DNA of 64,000 nt from Metabacillus malikii (GCF_030813355.1 NZ_JAUSUD010000023.1:1-64000), one strand, 5' to 3'; positions 16,780 through 24,895 are shown, counted from the first letter of the stretch. The notes: generated from the sequence alone by a model not told the origin. Translations and numbers: made by a program.

Positions 16780-17095
16780 TTCGTATTATAAGGTCTACCA
16801 GAGAAACCTGGATGACTATTTTTATTTAATTTATAGATTGATAGTAGCCGGGATAGAACGGAAGCATCCGTGGGACTTGATCCCGACAACTAAACTGTTC
16901 GCCCTCTACTTGTTAACACATGATTAGACTGGTTGGGACATGAGGACCCCGTATAACAAGCGAAGATATGAATGACAAGTTAGATAGAGGTTACCAGTCA
17001 ATCCACTACACTAGGAGGAGATAATTTATGAATCCAGTTGTGGTCTGGATGTCGCTAAAGGTGAAAGTCAGGTTCAAATGTTCTTGGGTAAAAAA
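16780..17095 (+). mobile_element. IS110-family left end and truncated transposase start
   Basis: About 240 nt of non-coding sequence (CGTATTATAAGGTC..., AGCCGGGATAGAACG, then GGACCCCGTATAAC) leads to AGGAGG and an ATG at 17028. That frame begins MNPVV and, after a one-base deletion, continues as the GLDVAKGESQVQMF start of IS110/IS1111 DEDD transposases, then is cut near 17090. The non-coding part is where IS110 elements encode the bridge RNA. A second partial end is at 28757. Confidence 0.7.
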
Positions 17096-17302
17096 TCAAT
17101 AATTCATTGCTGCTACACTCATTATTGAGTAAATTATCAATAAAAATGTAATTGTTATCCAAATCGTGTTTTTAGCAGTATTCTCACCTATCCTTATTTT
17201 TTTTGCTAAACTCACGCAATTTAATACAAAAACTATACAAAAGAAAGGCATTAAATAAAAAGCCACCCACTCCATTATTTTTAATCCTTGTTCTATACTC
17301 AA
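17096..17302 (-). CDS. Small two-TM membrane protein
   Basis: 68 residues, TTG start at 17302 with AAAGGAG nine bases upstream. Hydrophobic segments at about 10-30 and 45-62. No family recognised. Its stop abuts the IS110 remnant, so the repeat that should follow it has been lost to the insertion. Confidence 0.55.
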   Translation of the reverse strand: MSIEQGLKIMEWVAFYLMPFFCIVFVLNCVSLAKKIRIGENTAKNTIWITITFLLIIYSIMSVAAMNY

Positions 17303-17320
17303 ATAGCTTCATCTCCTTTA

Positions 17321-17391
17321 AAACAATCTTTGTTCGTACTATAAGAAAAAAGATAATTATTTTAAAGTATCGCACACTTTCTATAATGAGG
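17321..17391 (-). repeat. attC-like repeat, diverged left stem
   Basis: AACAATCTTTGTTCGTACTATAAG, then AGATAATTATTTTAAAGTATCGCACACTTTCTATAATGAGG. Right half (AAAGTATCGCAC) is typical. 6 nt after the lipoprotein pseudogene stop and 19 nt before the 17302 start. Confidence 0.65.
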
Positions 17392-17396
17392 AAACT

Positions 17397-17774
17397 CTAA
17401 TTTAGAATAAACTCTTCTAAATCTAAAACATTATTTGTACGAAGAACTATCCCCTTATTGTCAAAAACTATAATCATAAGAAAGTCATTTCATTTAAGGA
17501 TAAAGTTTCTTTATATGCATAATCATGCGATGAATTTTCCTCTAAGTTAATATAGGAAACAGAATAAATTTTTTCATATAATTTATTCGCGTCAATTAAG
17601 TCGTTATTGATACTACTTTGGTATTCTTCAGAAGTTATTTTGTTCTCAAAAATAACAATTACTATATTTATCTTCCACATCGGGTTTCAATTTACTATTT
17701 ACTCTATCTTCCTCAGTAGAACAGCTAATTTACATAAAAGTTAAGATTAAAATGATTGGAAAATTCTTTTTCAT
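17397..17774 (-). pseudogene. Lipoprotein gene with in-frame stop and frameshift
   Basis: ATG at 17774 with SD GGAGGGA. It encodes MKKNFPIILILTFM, then TAA, then ISCSTEEDRVNSKLK, i.e. a signal peptide whose lipobox (SC-S) is preceded by a stop. A second frame carries EEYQSSINNDLIDANKLYEKIYSVSYINLE and a third MIIVFDNKGIVLRTNN to the end. All three align end to end as one ~120-residue lipoprotein. No family recognised. Confidence 0.65.
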
Positions 17775-17824
17775 AATTCCCTCCTGACTATTTACTTTAA
17801 TGAATATTTCAATAGACCTTTATT

Positions 17825-17888
17825 TAAGTAAACTGCTCCTATAGTTCAATAACAAAAAGCTCTCAATGACAGCTCTTTTTAAACTCTT
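17825..17888 (-). repeat. attC-like repeat with variant hairpin, overlapping the GNAT stop
   Basis: AGTAAACTGCTCCTATAGTTCAATAAC, stem AAAAGCT/AGCTCTTTT, AAACTCTTGCACCC. The GNAT stop codon (17879-17881) is inside it. Confidence 0.65.
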
Positions 17889-18415
17889 GCACCCTTCGTT
17901 GAATACGATTTATTAATAATTGACATTGAATCGCTGATAAAGTAAGGTGAACCTAATTCCATATTTTTAAACTCTTCAAATTCAATATTAAAAGTCCTAA
18001 AAACACTCTTCCAAAATTGAATTGCTGGGATATTATTAGGAAGCTGTCCAAGTAGGTATGTACCCGAAAACAAATTAAAAAACTCTTTAATAACTTTTTT
18101 TCCAATACCCTTTCTTCGATATTTCCTTAGTATAAAAAATTCACTTACATAAAAGTCTTCTCCTGTTGGTGGTGCATAAGCTCCCGTTTGAACTAAAATA
18201 AACCCGACAATGCTACCTTCCGCTTTTATCAAATACGGTATTAAACCTTCTTTCTCCCAGAAATCGTCGAGGAAGTCTATGTCATATTGCCCATTGTTAT
18301 CTATATCTTCAACAGTATATTGTGAGAGGTCATGAAGATATAGTGGGTATAAATTTTTAAGAATATGCTTATCTTCAATGCTAATTTGTATCACATCAAC
18401 ATTGTTAGTTTTCAA
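17879..18415 (-). CDS. GNAT-family N-acetyltransferase
   Basis: 178 residues. The acetyl-CoA pyrophosphate loop RKYRRKGIGKKV (about 100-111) follows the V-x-E-F-x-I strand YVSEFFILRKY. Transfers an acetyl group from acetyl-CoA to an unknown amine. Single-gene unit in the array with its stop codon inside a repeat. Confidence 0.8.
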   Translation of the reverse strand: MKTNNVDVIQISIEDKHILKNLYPLYLHDLSQYTVEDIDNNGQYDIDFLDDFWEKEGLIPYLIKAEGSIVGFILVQTGAYAPPTGEDFYVSEFFILRKYRRKGIGKKVIKEFFNLFSGTYLLGQLPNNIPAIQFWKSVFRTFNIEFEEFKNMELGSPYFISDSMSIINKSYSTKGARV

Positions 18416-18462
18416 TATAATTTCTCTCCCCTTTAATCATCTGTTTTATTTATACTCTTATT

Positions 18463-18505
18463 CGATCAGCCTGCACCTTTACAATAAGGAATGAATTTAC
18501 CAGTA
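18463..18505 (-). repeat. attC-like repeat, left half only
   Basis: CGATCAGCCTGCACCTTTACAATAAGGAATG matches the left boxes. No GCGATACC hairpin follows, but ACCAGTAATAAAAAATGG lies beyond. Between the DinB pseudogene and the GNAT start. Confidence 0.5.
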
Positions 18506-18529
18506 ATAAAAAATGGACCTTAATTATAA

Positions 18530-19009
18530 CTAAGAATGGAAAGATTTTAGTTCTCTGCCTATAAAATCAGCTGAAATTGGGCTTAATTTTAATTCTCTAG
18601 CCCAGACAGACAGTTGACCAATATGGTGAATTTCGTGAGCTATTATATGGTGTATTATTTCTCCTTTTGTATATATAACTTCTTTATTCCAAGCAACACT
18701 TACAAGGTCATTTTCACACATTCATCTAAATTTATTTTCAGTAATTCATTAATTTCTTTTCGAAATTTATTAGAGAGACATTTAACCTTATCCAGTGTAT
18801 TATAATCATCAAACAGAACAACAAAATCTTTTTTCCCATTAATAGCACGAACCCAACTATATTCCACGTCAATAATATGAAAAAAAGGTATATAAAATAC
18901 TTCCCACTCCACCAAGACGTTCTTTAAGCAAATCTTCTGTGGTTAGTTGATTACACCAGTTAAGCCATTCATCTCGTACTTGCCAGTTATATTCAAAAAA
19001 TTTAATCAC
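18530..19009 (-). pseudogene. DinB-family protein, two frameshifts
   Basis: Three consecutive frames make a DinB/YfiT-type four-helix protein: IKFFEYNWQVRDEWLNWC from a GTG at 19009 (SD GGAGTG); FFHIIDVEYSWVRAINGK holding the first metal-ligand His; and HHIIAHEIHHIGQLSVWAREL with the HxxxH-type ligands. Frame changes near 18890 and 18720. The family includes thiol S-transferases and uncharacterised metal-dependent enzymes; the copy is presumably dead. Confidence 0.78.
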
Positions 19010-19066
19010 TTTTAACACTCCAATATGGCATAATAACAATATATTTCCATGTAAATACAATCCTTT

Positions 19067-19150
19067 CCTTCTTCAACTAAACTGCACCTTTAGTCCAATA
19101 TAAAATGCGATACCTCTTTATTGCAGTATCGCACCCGTTAGTTTAAGTGT
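19067..19150 (-). repeat. attC-like/terminator repeat (canonical copy)
   Basis: CTTCTTCAACTAAACTGCAC, CTTTAGTCCAATATAAAATG, hairpin GCGATACCTCTTTATTGCAGTATCGC (arms GCGATAC/GTATCGC), CCCGTTAGTTTAAG. Outer arms CTTCAACTA and TAGTTTAAG pair imperfectly. 14 nt after the lipoprotein stop (19164), 58 nt before the next start (19009). Confidence 0.9.
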
Positions 19151-19163
19151 AATTCTTCACAAG

Positions 19164-19598
19164 TTAATCATATTTATGTTCAATTAGTATTTCCTTACCA
19201 TTCATAGTCTCGATATTAATTCCATTTATATAGGATTTATTTTCTACAATATCGTTCTTAGTCAAACCTTTGGAATCGAAAACAACATAGCCCTTAACTA
19301 TTATGTTGTCTTCATTAAATCTTTTCTCTGTTATTTCATGTTCTATTAGTTTTTCATTAATCCATTCAGTTAAAATTACTTTGATAGAGTCATCAATTAT
19401 TGGAACATTCCCCTTATTAATAATAGTGATTTCATAACTTAACTTTTGCCTATCAAAACTTTCATTAACTCCACCAATAGAGGTCAAAGCATCGGAAATT
19501 AGTAAATCTGTATTCTCTTCATTCTTGGTTGTCATGTTAGAACAACCAGTAAATAGAATTAACATAACTAACATCATCAATAATTTATTCAATTCCAT
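19164..19598 (-). CDS. Hypothetical lipoprotein
   Basis: 144 residues. Signal peptide with lipobox LFTGC (Cys 19), then a domain with LSYEITIINKGNVPIIDDSIKV, suggesting a beta-sandwich as in proteins with Ig-like 'internal signalling' segments. No family named with confidence. Single-gene unit between two repeats (19067 and 19637). Confidence 0.65.
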   Translation of the reverse strand: MELNKLLMMLVMLILFTGCSNMTTKNEENTDLLISDALTSIGGVNESFDRQKLSYEITIINKGNVPIIDDSIKVILTEWINEKLIEHEITEKRFNEDNIIVKGYVVFDSKGLTKNDIVENKSYINGINIETMNGKEILIEHKYD

Positions 19599-19636
19599 CC
19601 CCCTTATCCAATATTACCATAATAACCCAACCGACT

Positions 19637-19710
19637 TATTCCACTATTCTGCCCCGATAGTCCGAAAAACGACTCTACTGCCATTGCAGAAACGCCCCTG
19701 ATAGATAAAT
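19637..19710 (-). repeat. attC-like repeat, variant
   Basis: TTATTCCACTATTCTGCCCCGATAGTCCG, then ACGACTCTACTGCCATTGCAGAAACG, CCCCTGATAGATAA. Box order kept, hairpin diverged. 39 nt upstream of the lipoprotein start; 12 nt after the next gene's stop. Confidence 0.6.
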
Positions 19711-19721
19711 AAATTAGGTTT

Positions 19722-19889
19722 CTATTTCTCATTTTTTAGCTTCCTAACCTCTTCTTCGAGGTTTTTAACTTTCTGTTGGAGTTCTTTCTTCGGTTCCGTA
19801 ATTCTTCGACCTAATATAACCGAGATACCAATGATAGCTATAGTTCCACCAGCAAAAGCCATAATAAATAAAAATGTAATATCAAACAT
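19722..19889 (-). CDS. Small membrane/coiled-coil protein, 55 residues
   Basis: ATG at 19889 (weak SD GGGG). One membrane segment (4-26) followed by a heptad-patterned helix (ELQQKVKNLEEEVRKLKNE), a clear coiled coil. Same design as the products at 15633 and 29807. Function unknown. Confidence 0.68.
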   Translation of the reverse strand: MFDITFLFIMAFAGGTIAIIGISVILGRRITEPKKELQQKVKNLEEEVRKLKNEK

Positions 19890-19956
19890 AGAAAACAGCC
19901 CCTAACTTAAACCTTTGATATTTCACATACGAAGCTCCTACAATAAAAGTTCCATT

Positions 19957-20038
19957 TCTTCTTAAACAATCCTGCTTCTTTAGTACAATTAGAAATGCGA
20001 TGCCTCTTTAGTGAAGTATCGCTACCCGATTGTTTAAG
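19957..20038 (-). repeat. attC-like/terminator repeat (near-complete)
   Basis: CTTCTTAAACAATCCTGCTT, CTTTAGTACAATTAGAAATG, hairpin CGATGCC/AAGTATCG, CTACCCGATTGTTTAAG. 68 nt upstream of the 19889 start. Confidence 0.85.
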
Positions 20039-20094
20039 CCAATTATTCACATACTTGTTCGATAATTGATATAGAACCCTAAGACAACATATAT

Positions 20095-20544
20095 TTATAA
20101 TGAAAGCGAGTATTGTTTAATTAAATTTTTTATTACAGGACTAAGTCCTTCGGGTAATTCATTGATTTTAAAAAAATTCACTTCGGTTGTTTCTTAACCG
20201 TCTGCTTTTAAAATCCCACCCTTAATTTCCTTTGTAACATAGGCAATTGTAACGGGATAAAATTCATCCCCATTTTGTAACTTTACATAATGCTGCTTTC
20301 CTGAAAAAACACCTACTAAATCAAGTTTACCAATTTCAATCCCTGTTTCTTCTAAAACTTCTCTTCTACCAGCTTCCTCAGTAGATTCTCCTAATTCCAT
20401 AAATCCCCCTGGGACACCCCAAACTCCATCTCTTCGCTTTTGTAATAAAAATTCGCCAGTTTCATTAATTACAGCAACAGCAACGCCTACTAATATAAGA
20501 GGCTGCGTCCCAACCACTTTGCGTAAATCTTCTATATATCCCAT
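20095..20544 (-). pseudogene. NUDIX hydrolase with in-frame TAA
   Basis: Start ATG at 20544 (MGYIEDLRKVVG; SD GGGGG). The Nudix box GGFMELGESTEEAGRREVLE continuing to EETG is intact. The frame stops at a TAA after KADG (20194-20196), yet the same frame goes on with ETTEVNFFKINELPEGLSP to a stop at 20095, exactly the usual Nudix C-terminus. One substitution (probably GAA to TAA) explains it. A shortened protein without the last helix could still be made. Confidence 0.75.
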
Positions 20545-20607
20545 CTTTACCCCCAAAAATAATATAGTTTTTGTTGAATTAACCAATTCTAGGTTAAGAA
20601 CAAATTT

Positions 20608-20680
20608 CCTTCTTGTTGCACTAACCTGCTTCGTTAGTGCAATAAGACAAAATTGATTACCCTATGACTAACCTACTAAA
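20608..20680 (-). repeat. attC-like repeat, left half plus remnants
   Basis: CTTCTTGTTGCACTAACCTG, CTTCGTTAGTGCAATAAGAC, then a weak ATTGATTACC...CTAACC. Clear left boxes, no proper hairpin. Confidence 0.55.
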
Positions 20681-20685
20681 TCATA

Positions 20686-20886
20686 CTAATAAATTAGGTT
20701 AATACACTTCAAAATAGAGAAAATTGCATTATTGTATCCTGACATTTTTTCTACTTCACTTTTATCATTGAACTTTTCGTCTTCAAACTGTAATGCAAGT
20801 TTTTTTATTATATTTACGTACTTATTTACAAATTTATTTCCCTTCATTTCTTTAACATCTGCCAACATTTCATTATAAGCCAGCAT
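20686..20886 (-). CDS. Short helical ORF, possibly a truncated gene
   Basis: 66 residues from an ATG without SD (MLAYNEMLADVKEMKGN). The same frame is open upstream (KQILYSIKKDNDDGE) into the neighbouring repeat, which suggests the 5' end of a longer gene was lost at the repeat boundary. No family recognised. Confidence 0.35.
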   Translation of the reverse strand: MLAYNEMLADVKEMKGNKFVNKYVNIIKKLALQFEDEKFNDKSEVEKMSGYNNAIFSILKCINLIY

Positions 20887-20936
20887 TTCACCATCATCAT
20901 TATCTTTTTTTATCGAATATAGTATTTGTTTTTGTG

Positions 20937-20985
20937 AATAAGCGATAATCCTTCTTCGATTATCACACCCTTACTTGAAGAAGAA
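20937..20985 (-). repeat. attC-like repeat, right half with variant hairpin
   Basis: GATAATCCTTCTTCGATTATC is a perfect small hairpin, then ACACCCTTACTTGAAGAAG, matching the right arm. 5 nt after the stop at 20990. Confidence 0.6.
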
Positions 20986-20989
20986 AACC

Positions 20990-21400
20990 TCATTTTTCAA
21001 ATCTAACTAACGTTTTTTCGGGTATTTCTATCTGGTCAATATCAAAGTTATTGATTTGGAGGGTTATCTCACCCTCCCGCTTTTCAGTTTCTTCTCCTAC
21101 CCAACAACTATACAGTTCAAAAAAATCTCCTTTTTCAAGGGAACTATCCATAATTTCACAAAGTTCTATTAGCTTCTTTTTTGATTCCACACACGTTTTT
21201 TGGGTCATATATTCCGTAATCTCTATTCCCCAATGACTTGATACTTCATAAACATAAGGTGTAGTAAACTGATATTTTTTTACATTTATCATCTCATCCT
21301 CACCTGCAAAACAACTGCCAATATAAAAAAAATCATCTGAGTATTCATCATCATTACACGGTATTTCTATATTACAGCCAATGTAGGAAGCCAAACTCAT
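20990..21400 (-). CDS. Hypothetical acidic protein
   Basis: 136 residues from the ATG at 21400 (SD GGGGGTGAG). Acidic, beta-rich, no membrane segment: MSLASYIGCNIEIPCND, DDFFYIGSCFAGEDE, WGIEITEYM, GDFFELYSCW. It looks like a cytoplasmic stand-alone protein of the immunity/SUKH neighbourhood type; no family identified. Single-gene unit (repeat 22 nt upstream and 5 nt downstream). Confidence 0.6.
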   Translation of the reverse strand: MSLASYIGCNIEIPCNDDEYSDDFFYIGSCFAGEDEMINVKKYQFTTPYVYEVSSHWGIEITEYMTQKTCVESKKKLIELCEIMDSSLEKGDFFELYSCWVGEETEKREGEITLQINNFDIDQIEIPEKTLVRFEK

Positions 21401-21421
21401 TTCCACTCACCCCCTGCTATT

Positions 21422-21502
21422 CCTTCTTCAATTATTCTGCATCGTTAGTACAATAAAAAATGCATTACCACTACTTGAAGTAATCCTATCCGTTAGTACA
21501 AT
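21422..21502 (-). repeat. attC-like repeat, variant hairpin
   Basis: CCTTCTTCAATTATTCTGCA, TCGTTAGTACAATAAAAAAT, stem ATTAC...GTAAT, CCGTTAGTACAA. Left and right boxes are canonical while the stem sequence is not GCGATACC. Confidence 0.75.
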
Positions 21503-21539
21503 TATCAAATAACATAATTGTCCATTAATCTTTGTTATC

Positions 21540-22328
21540 CTACAAACCTGCAAAATACATATCAGCAAAATATTCTATTTCATTGTCATTCCGTATAAAT
21601 TTCACAATACTTTCTACACAACTCGTTGATAGTATTCCGTTTTCATAAAAATGATAAGCATAATTGGCTGCGGTTTCTCTTACTTCTAATTTAGAATGTT
21701 GAAGCAGTTTAATTAAGCTCTGCTCAATCAATTGCTTTTGTTCAGAGTCATTTGATGAAAGATAATCTAACGCGTAAGCTATTTCAAATTCATTATTAGC
21801 TGAAAATGTATCGTTGATTTCAGTTATTGTCCATTGACGTTGTATGTCGTCTGTGCACTCTTCTTCAAAATCTATGGATTCTTCATATAACCCATTTAGA
21901 AAGGAGTCAAAGTTTGGAGCCAGTTCAAAAACCTGTTCTTCATCAATATCAATTAAAATAACAGAAGGTTCGGTTTTCCTACTCCTATAATCAAGTGCAA
22001 TCCATGAATGTCCATCTCCTGATATTATTACCACATTCTCAGGTAAATCCCATTCTTTAATTAAATATTCACTTTCTAATATTCCTTTTTCCTTACCCAA
22101 TCCTATTCCAAAAAAATGGTCAACATTAACATGGTCTTCAGCCCAAGATGTTGGTATATCTGAAGGGTGTGCATTAAATTTAATATAACCACCATTTTGT
22201 TGTTTCAAGATATTTATGTAGGAATTTGGTAGCTTAACCTTCAGTTTTTCTTCTGCTATTTCTATCATCACATCTGTTAACGTTTCTAATTTGCCATAGT
22301 CATTATCTTTTTGCCAAATGCTTTCCAC
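21540..22328 (-). CDS. SMI1/KNR4 (SUKH) family protein with C-terminal helical repeats
   Basis: 262 residues, GTG start (SD GGGGTGA). The SUKH domain spans residues 1-150: AEEKLKVKLPNSYINILKQQNGG, then FFGIG, VVIISGDGHSWIALDY and a late FDSFLNGLYE. The C-terminal 100 residues look like HEAT-type helices (LLQHSKLEVRETAANYAYHF). SUKH proteins commonly act as immunity proteins against contact-dependent or secreted toxins; no toxin gene is beside this one. Confidence 0.8.
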   Translation of the reverse strand: MESIWQKDNDYGKLETLTDVMIEIAEEKLKVKLPNSYINILKQQNGGYIKFNAHPSDIPTSWAEDHVNVDHFFGIGLGKEKGILESEYLIKEWDLPENVVIISGDGHSWIALDYRSRKTEPSVILIDIDEEQVFELAPNFDSFLNGLYEESIDFEEECTDDIQRQWTITEINDTFSANNEFEIAYALDYLSSNDSEQKQLIEQSLIKLLQHSKLEVRETAANYAYHFYENGILSTSCVESIVKFIRNDNEIEYFADMYFAGL

Positions 22329-22380
22329 AATAAAGTCACCCCAATAAGATTAATAAAATACCTTCTATCCTGTTACGAAT

Positions 22381-22424
22381 ACCTCTTCAACAAACCTACC
22401 TCTATAGTTGAAGAACTATAACGA
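22381..22424 (-). repeat. attC-like repeat, shortened
   Basis: CTCTTCAACAAACCTACCTCTATAGTTGAAGAAC contains both outer arms (CTTCAAC and GTTGAAG) with almost no hairpin between. The stop codon of the HEPN pseudogene lies inside. Confidence 0.5.
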
Positions 22425-22897
22425 AAATTATTTCAAAAATTATAGAGCAAAATAATATCCATATTGATTCTATAAGTAGAAAACGAAAAGCTAAATCATC
22501 ACCATCATTAAAGTTTGAGATTTTTAACTGACATGGATCTTGAGTTGAAATTAAATCTTGTACCTATTCATCAGTAACTTCGAAGGTAAGTTTATGAGCA
22601 GTCTCATTACGTAACCTATTTATTTTATTTTCTTGTAAGCTGGCAAATCTTCTAGCTATAATAATCCTAAAACAGCACCTAATTATAATTTTAACGAAAA
22701 AGAAACTTTACCTAATTCTAAAACACTAGGATTGGTTAATTTCCCTTGGACATTTCCACAATCTTTGATTCGATAAAAAGGTGCCCTCTTAACACAACAT
22801 CTAAGTAATTTTGAGAGTTTATAATATCAAGAAATTTATTATTAGCTTTAATTCTCCCACGTATGTAGTTAACATACTCGGTATTTAATATTAACAT
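22402..22897 (-). pseudogene. HEPN-like protein, degenerate
   Basis: From ATG 22897: MLILNTEYVNYIRG, LDVVLRGHLFIESKIVEM, then a frameshift (KLTNPSVLELGKVSFSLKL), further decay, then INRLRNETAHKLTFEVTDE with the R-N-x3-H HEPN signature, an in-frame TAG, and VQDLISTQDPCQLK to a hydrophobic end that terminates in the repeat. Such RGHLFIE/LRNETAH proteins are HEPN-domain (often RNase or toxin-related) proteins. Non-functional as read. Confidence 0.6.
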
Positions 22898-22947
22898 GAC
22901 AGCAACTTCCAGAGTATTTCCTCCATTTTACCATAAAACTGTAACAC

Positions 22948-23031
22948 CCTTGTTTAAACTATTCTGCACCGTTAGTGGAATAAGGAAAGCCTTACTCCTT
23001 GTTGAAGTAAAGCTATCCGTTAGTACAAGAA
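22948..23031 (-). repeat. attC-like/terminator repeat, variant hairpin
   Basis: CTTGTTTAAACTATTCTGCA, CCGTTAGTGGAATAAGG, hairpin AGCCTTACTCC/GAAGTAAAGCT, ATCCGTTAGTACAAGAAG. The last codons of the ecsB remnant (CTNG then stop at 23013-23015) are inside it. Confidence 0.8.
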
Positions 23032-23199
23032 GTATCCTTATATCCCCTTTTTTTCCTCATTTGAATATAACTTAACAAATAAAAAAAACAAGTAATTCCA
23101 AACAGTAGAAATATACCTGGCGTCATTAGCATATACAAACTTAAAGGAAAAGACCATATGAAAGCAATTAACATTAATAATTTTCTTGATGTCCCCCTC

Positions 23200-23825
23200 T
23201 GTTAGGATAGATGTCGTAGGGAACTTTAGTGTATAGTTTAAATCATACACGGAGGTTGATCGACATGAAAAATAATAATGGTAAACGATATACAAAGGAA
23301 GAGAAAGCATCAATTGTTAAGAGAATGATGCCCCCTAATAATGAAACTGTAGGCCAATTAAGTAACGAGTTGGGCATTACGGAACCCACACTTTACAAGT
23401 GGAGAAAGGGAGCTAGAATGGCTGGGAACCCTACACCTGGAGATGGACAAAGTTCTGAACAATGGAGTAGTGAAGATAAGTTTCTCGTTGTCATGGAAAC
23501 CTTCACAATGAATAGTGCACAACTTGCAGAGTATTGTCGGAAAAAGGGACTATATAAAGAACAAATTGAAGCATGGCGAGTTTCGTGCCTAAATGCAAAT
23601 GGCCGTGAATCTAGCCAATCAAAGCAGCTGAATCAGGAATTGAAAGAGGAAAAAAAGCGTGCAAGAACCTTAGAAAAAGATTTGCGAAAAAAAGAGAAAG
23701 CATTGGCAGAAGCTGCAGCCTTATTACTATTAAGAAAAAAGGCCCAAGCGATCTGGGGGGACCAAGAGGACGAATGATCAGCCCGTCAGATCGCGCACAT
23801 TTTAGCAGTGGAAGGATGAATGAAC
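23200..23825 (+). mobile_element. IS3-family insertion remnant
   Basis: Begins near TGTTAGGATAGATGTCG (23200) and contains an intact orfA; the orfB start (MISPSDRA, overlapping the orfA stop as ATGA at 23774) is cut after about eight codons at the junction with ecsB. No right terminal repeat is visible, so a deletion followed insertion. Confidence 0.75.
23265..23777 (+). CDS. IS3-family transposase OrfA (helix-turn-helix)
   Basis: 170 residues from the ATG at 23265 (SD GGAGG). Two HTH units: KEEKASIVKRMM...QLSNELGITEPTLYKWRKG (about 8-48) and KFLVVMETFTMNSAQLAEYCRKKGLY (about 70-100). A coiled coil (LNQELKEEKKRARTLEKDL) follows, ending with AAALLLLRKKAQAIWGDQEDE without OrfB. It binds the IS ends but cannot transpose without OrfB. 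The only sizeable plus-strand gene in the array. Confidence 0.82.
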   Translation: MKNNNGKRYTKEEKASIVKRMMPPNNETVGQLSNELGITEPTLYKWRKGARMAGNPTPGDGQSSEQWSSEDKFLVVMETFTMNSAQLAEYCRKKGLYKEQIEAWRVSCLNANGRESSQSKQLNQELKEEKKRARTLEKDLRKKEKALAEAAALLLLRKKAQAIWGDQEDE

Positions 23826-24895
23826 ATGGCGAAAAATAGAATAAATGATTGTGCATATAATATAACTAAGACAAACTTTAAGAAAGAATCTTTCATCTGG
23901 GATTTAGAAATAGGATAAAGTAATACACTTTGTTTCATTTCATGTTGTAAAGGAATTAATTGAAATCCAGTTATAAATATAATTAGGAGATTAAAAATCC
24001 AACCACTTGTTGGCACAGCATAATTAACAAAGATACCAATTACGGTCAGTCTTATATAAAGGTAAAAGTAATCATTATATCTTACAAACAAATGTGAGTA
24101 TAAATATACGAATGTACGGCTCTGACTATATGGGATACATCTTTTTACAACCATAGTAAGTAAACGCCTATTGCGAAAAGAACGTTTAAGATTAGGGACA
24201 TCTATGAACATATTTATAAATTTAAAGTTTCTTAATAAGGCACTTTCTTCTTCCTCTATTAGCCACTGCCAATTCAGACTTCTATTTTTTCTTATAGAAA
24301 AAATGAAATAGACGACATTTACACTCATTAAAATAAGCACGAACATCCAGTCATTTTTTAACATAAAATAACACATTAAATATATTGAAAAAAACCTATT
24401 CAACCTATGTAACACAAATTGCACATGATTCTCTAACCATTGTTCTGTCCACTTCATTAAAATGTTATTAGCGGCAATCCCCACTATAAAAAGAAGAAGG
24501 AGAGGTTTTATATTTGTTGTGTGTAAAAATAGGGATATGAAAACAGTAATGAAACTAAGCAATTTCATAACATCAATAACAAAACTATATACAAGTGATT
24601 TAATAAAATACGGCTTTAATCCCCATTCTAATGGCAACAAAAAGATTATATCAGCCCTTTTCATAAATGTACGAACTTTTGTCGGTATTAAAAGGAAGGT
24701 TACAAATAGCGATAAAATTCCTTCAACTGAGATTTGAGGAGGTATCCATTGAAGAAATGAATGAAAATAATAAATAAAGATACTACCAATAATCAAAAAA
24801 AAATAAACAACATTCGCACCAATTATGGAGTAGTATCTGAACATTTTCCGATAAAATTCCTGAACCCTTAAATCCCATAATGATTTTACATCCAT

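Larger units (their letters stand above)
23013..24895 (-). pseudogene. ecsB: ecsB-like ABC transporter permease, split by an IS3-family remnant
   Basis: From 24895 the frame gives about 358 residues of EcsB (RTFMKRADIIFLLPLE; WLIEEEESALLRNFKFINMF; many membrane segments) up to FFAMFIHPST near 23830. IS sequence follows. Beyond the IS, 23013-23195 reads RKLLMLIAFIWSFPLSLYML and ends KKRGYKDTSCTNG, which supplies the missing C-terminal membrane segment, for a total near 410 residues as in EcsB. No ecsA ATPase lies next to it, so this is a stand-alone second copy. The final residues are encoded by the repeat. Confidence 0.7.

Noticed and set aside
16686-16889. 67-codon minus-strand open frame
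   Set aside because: It runs antisense through a repeat copy and the non-coding IS110 end. No SD.
23038-23313. 91-codon minus-strand open frame crossing the IS3 left end
   Set aside because: The first half is antisense to the IS. The other frame of the same bases (RKLLMLIAFIWSF...) fits the C-terminus of the split ecsB.
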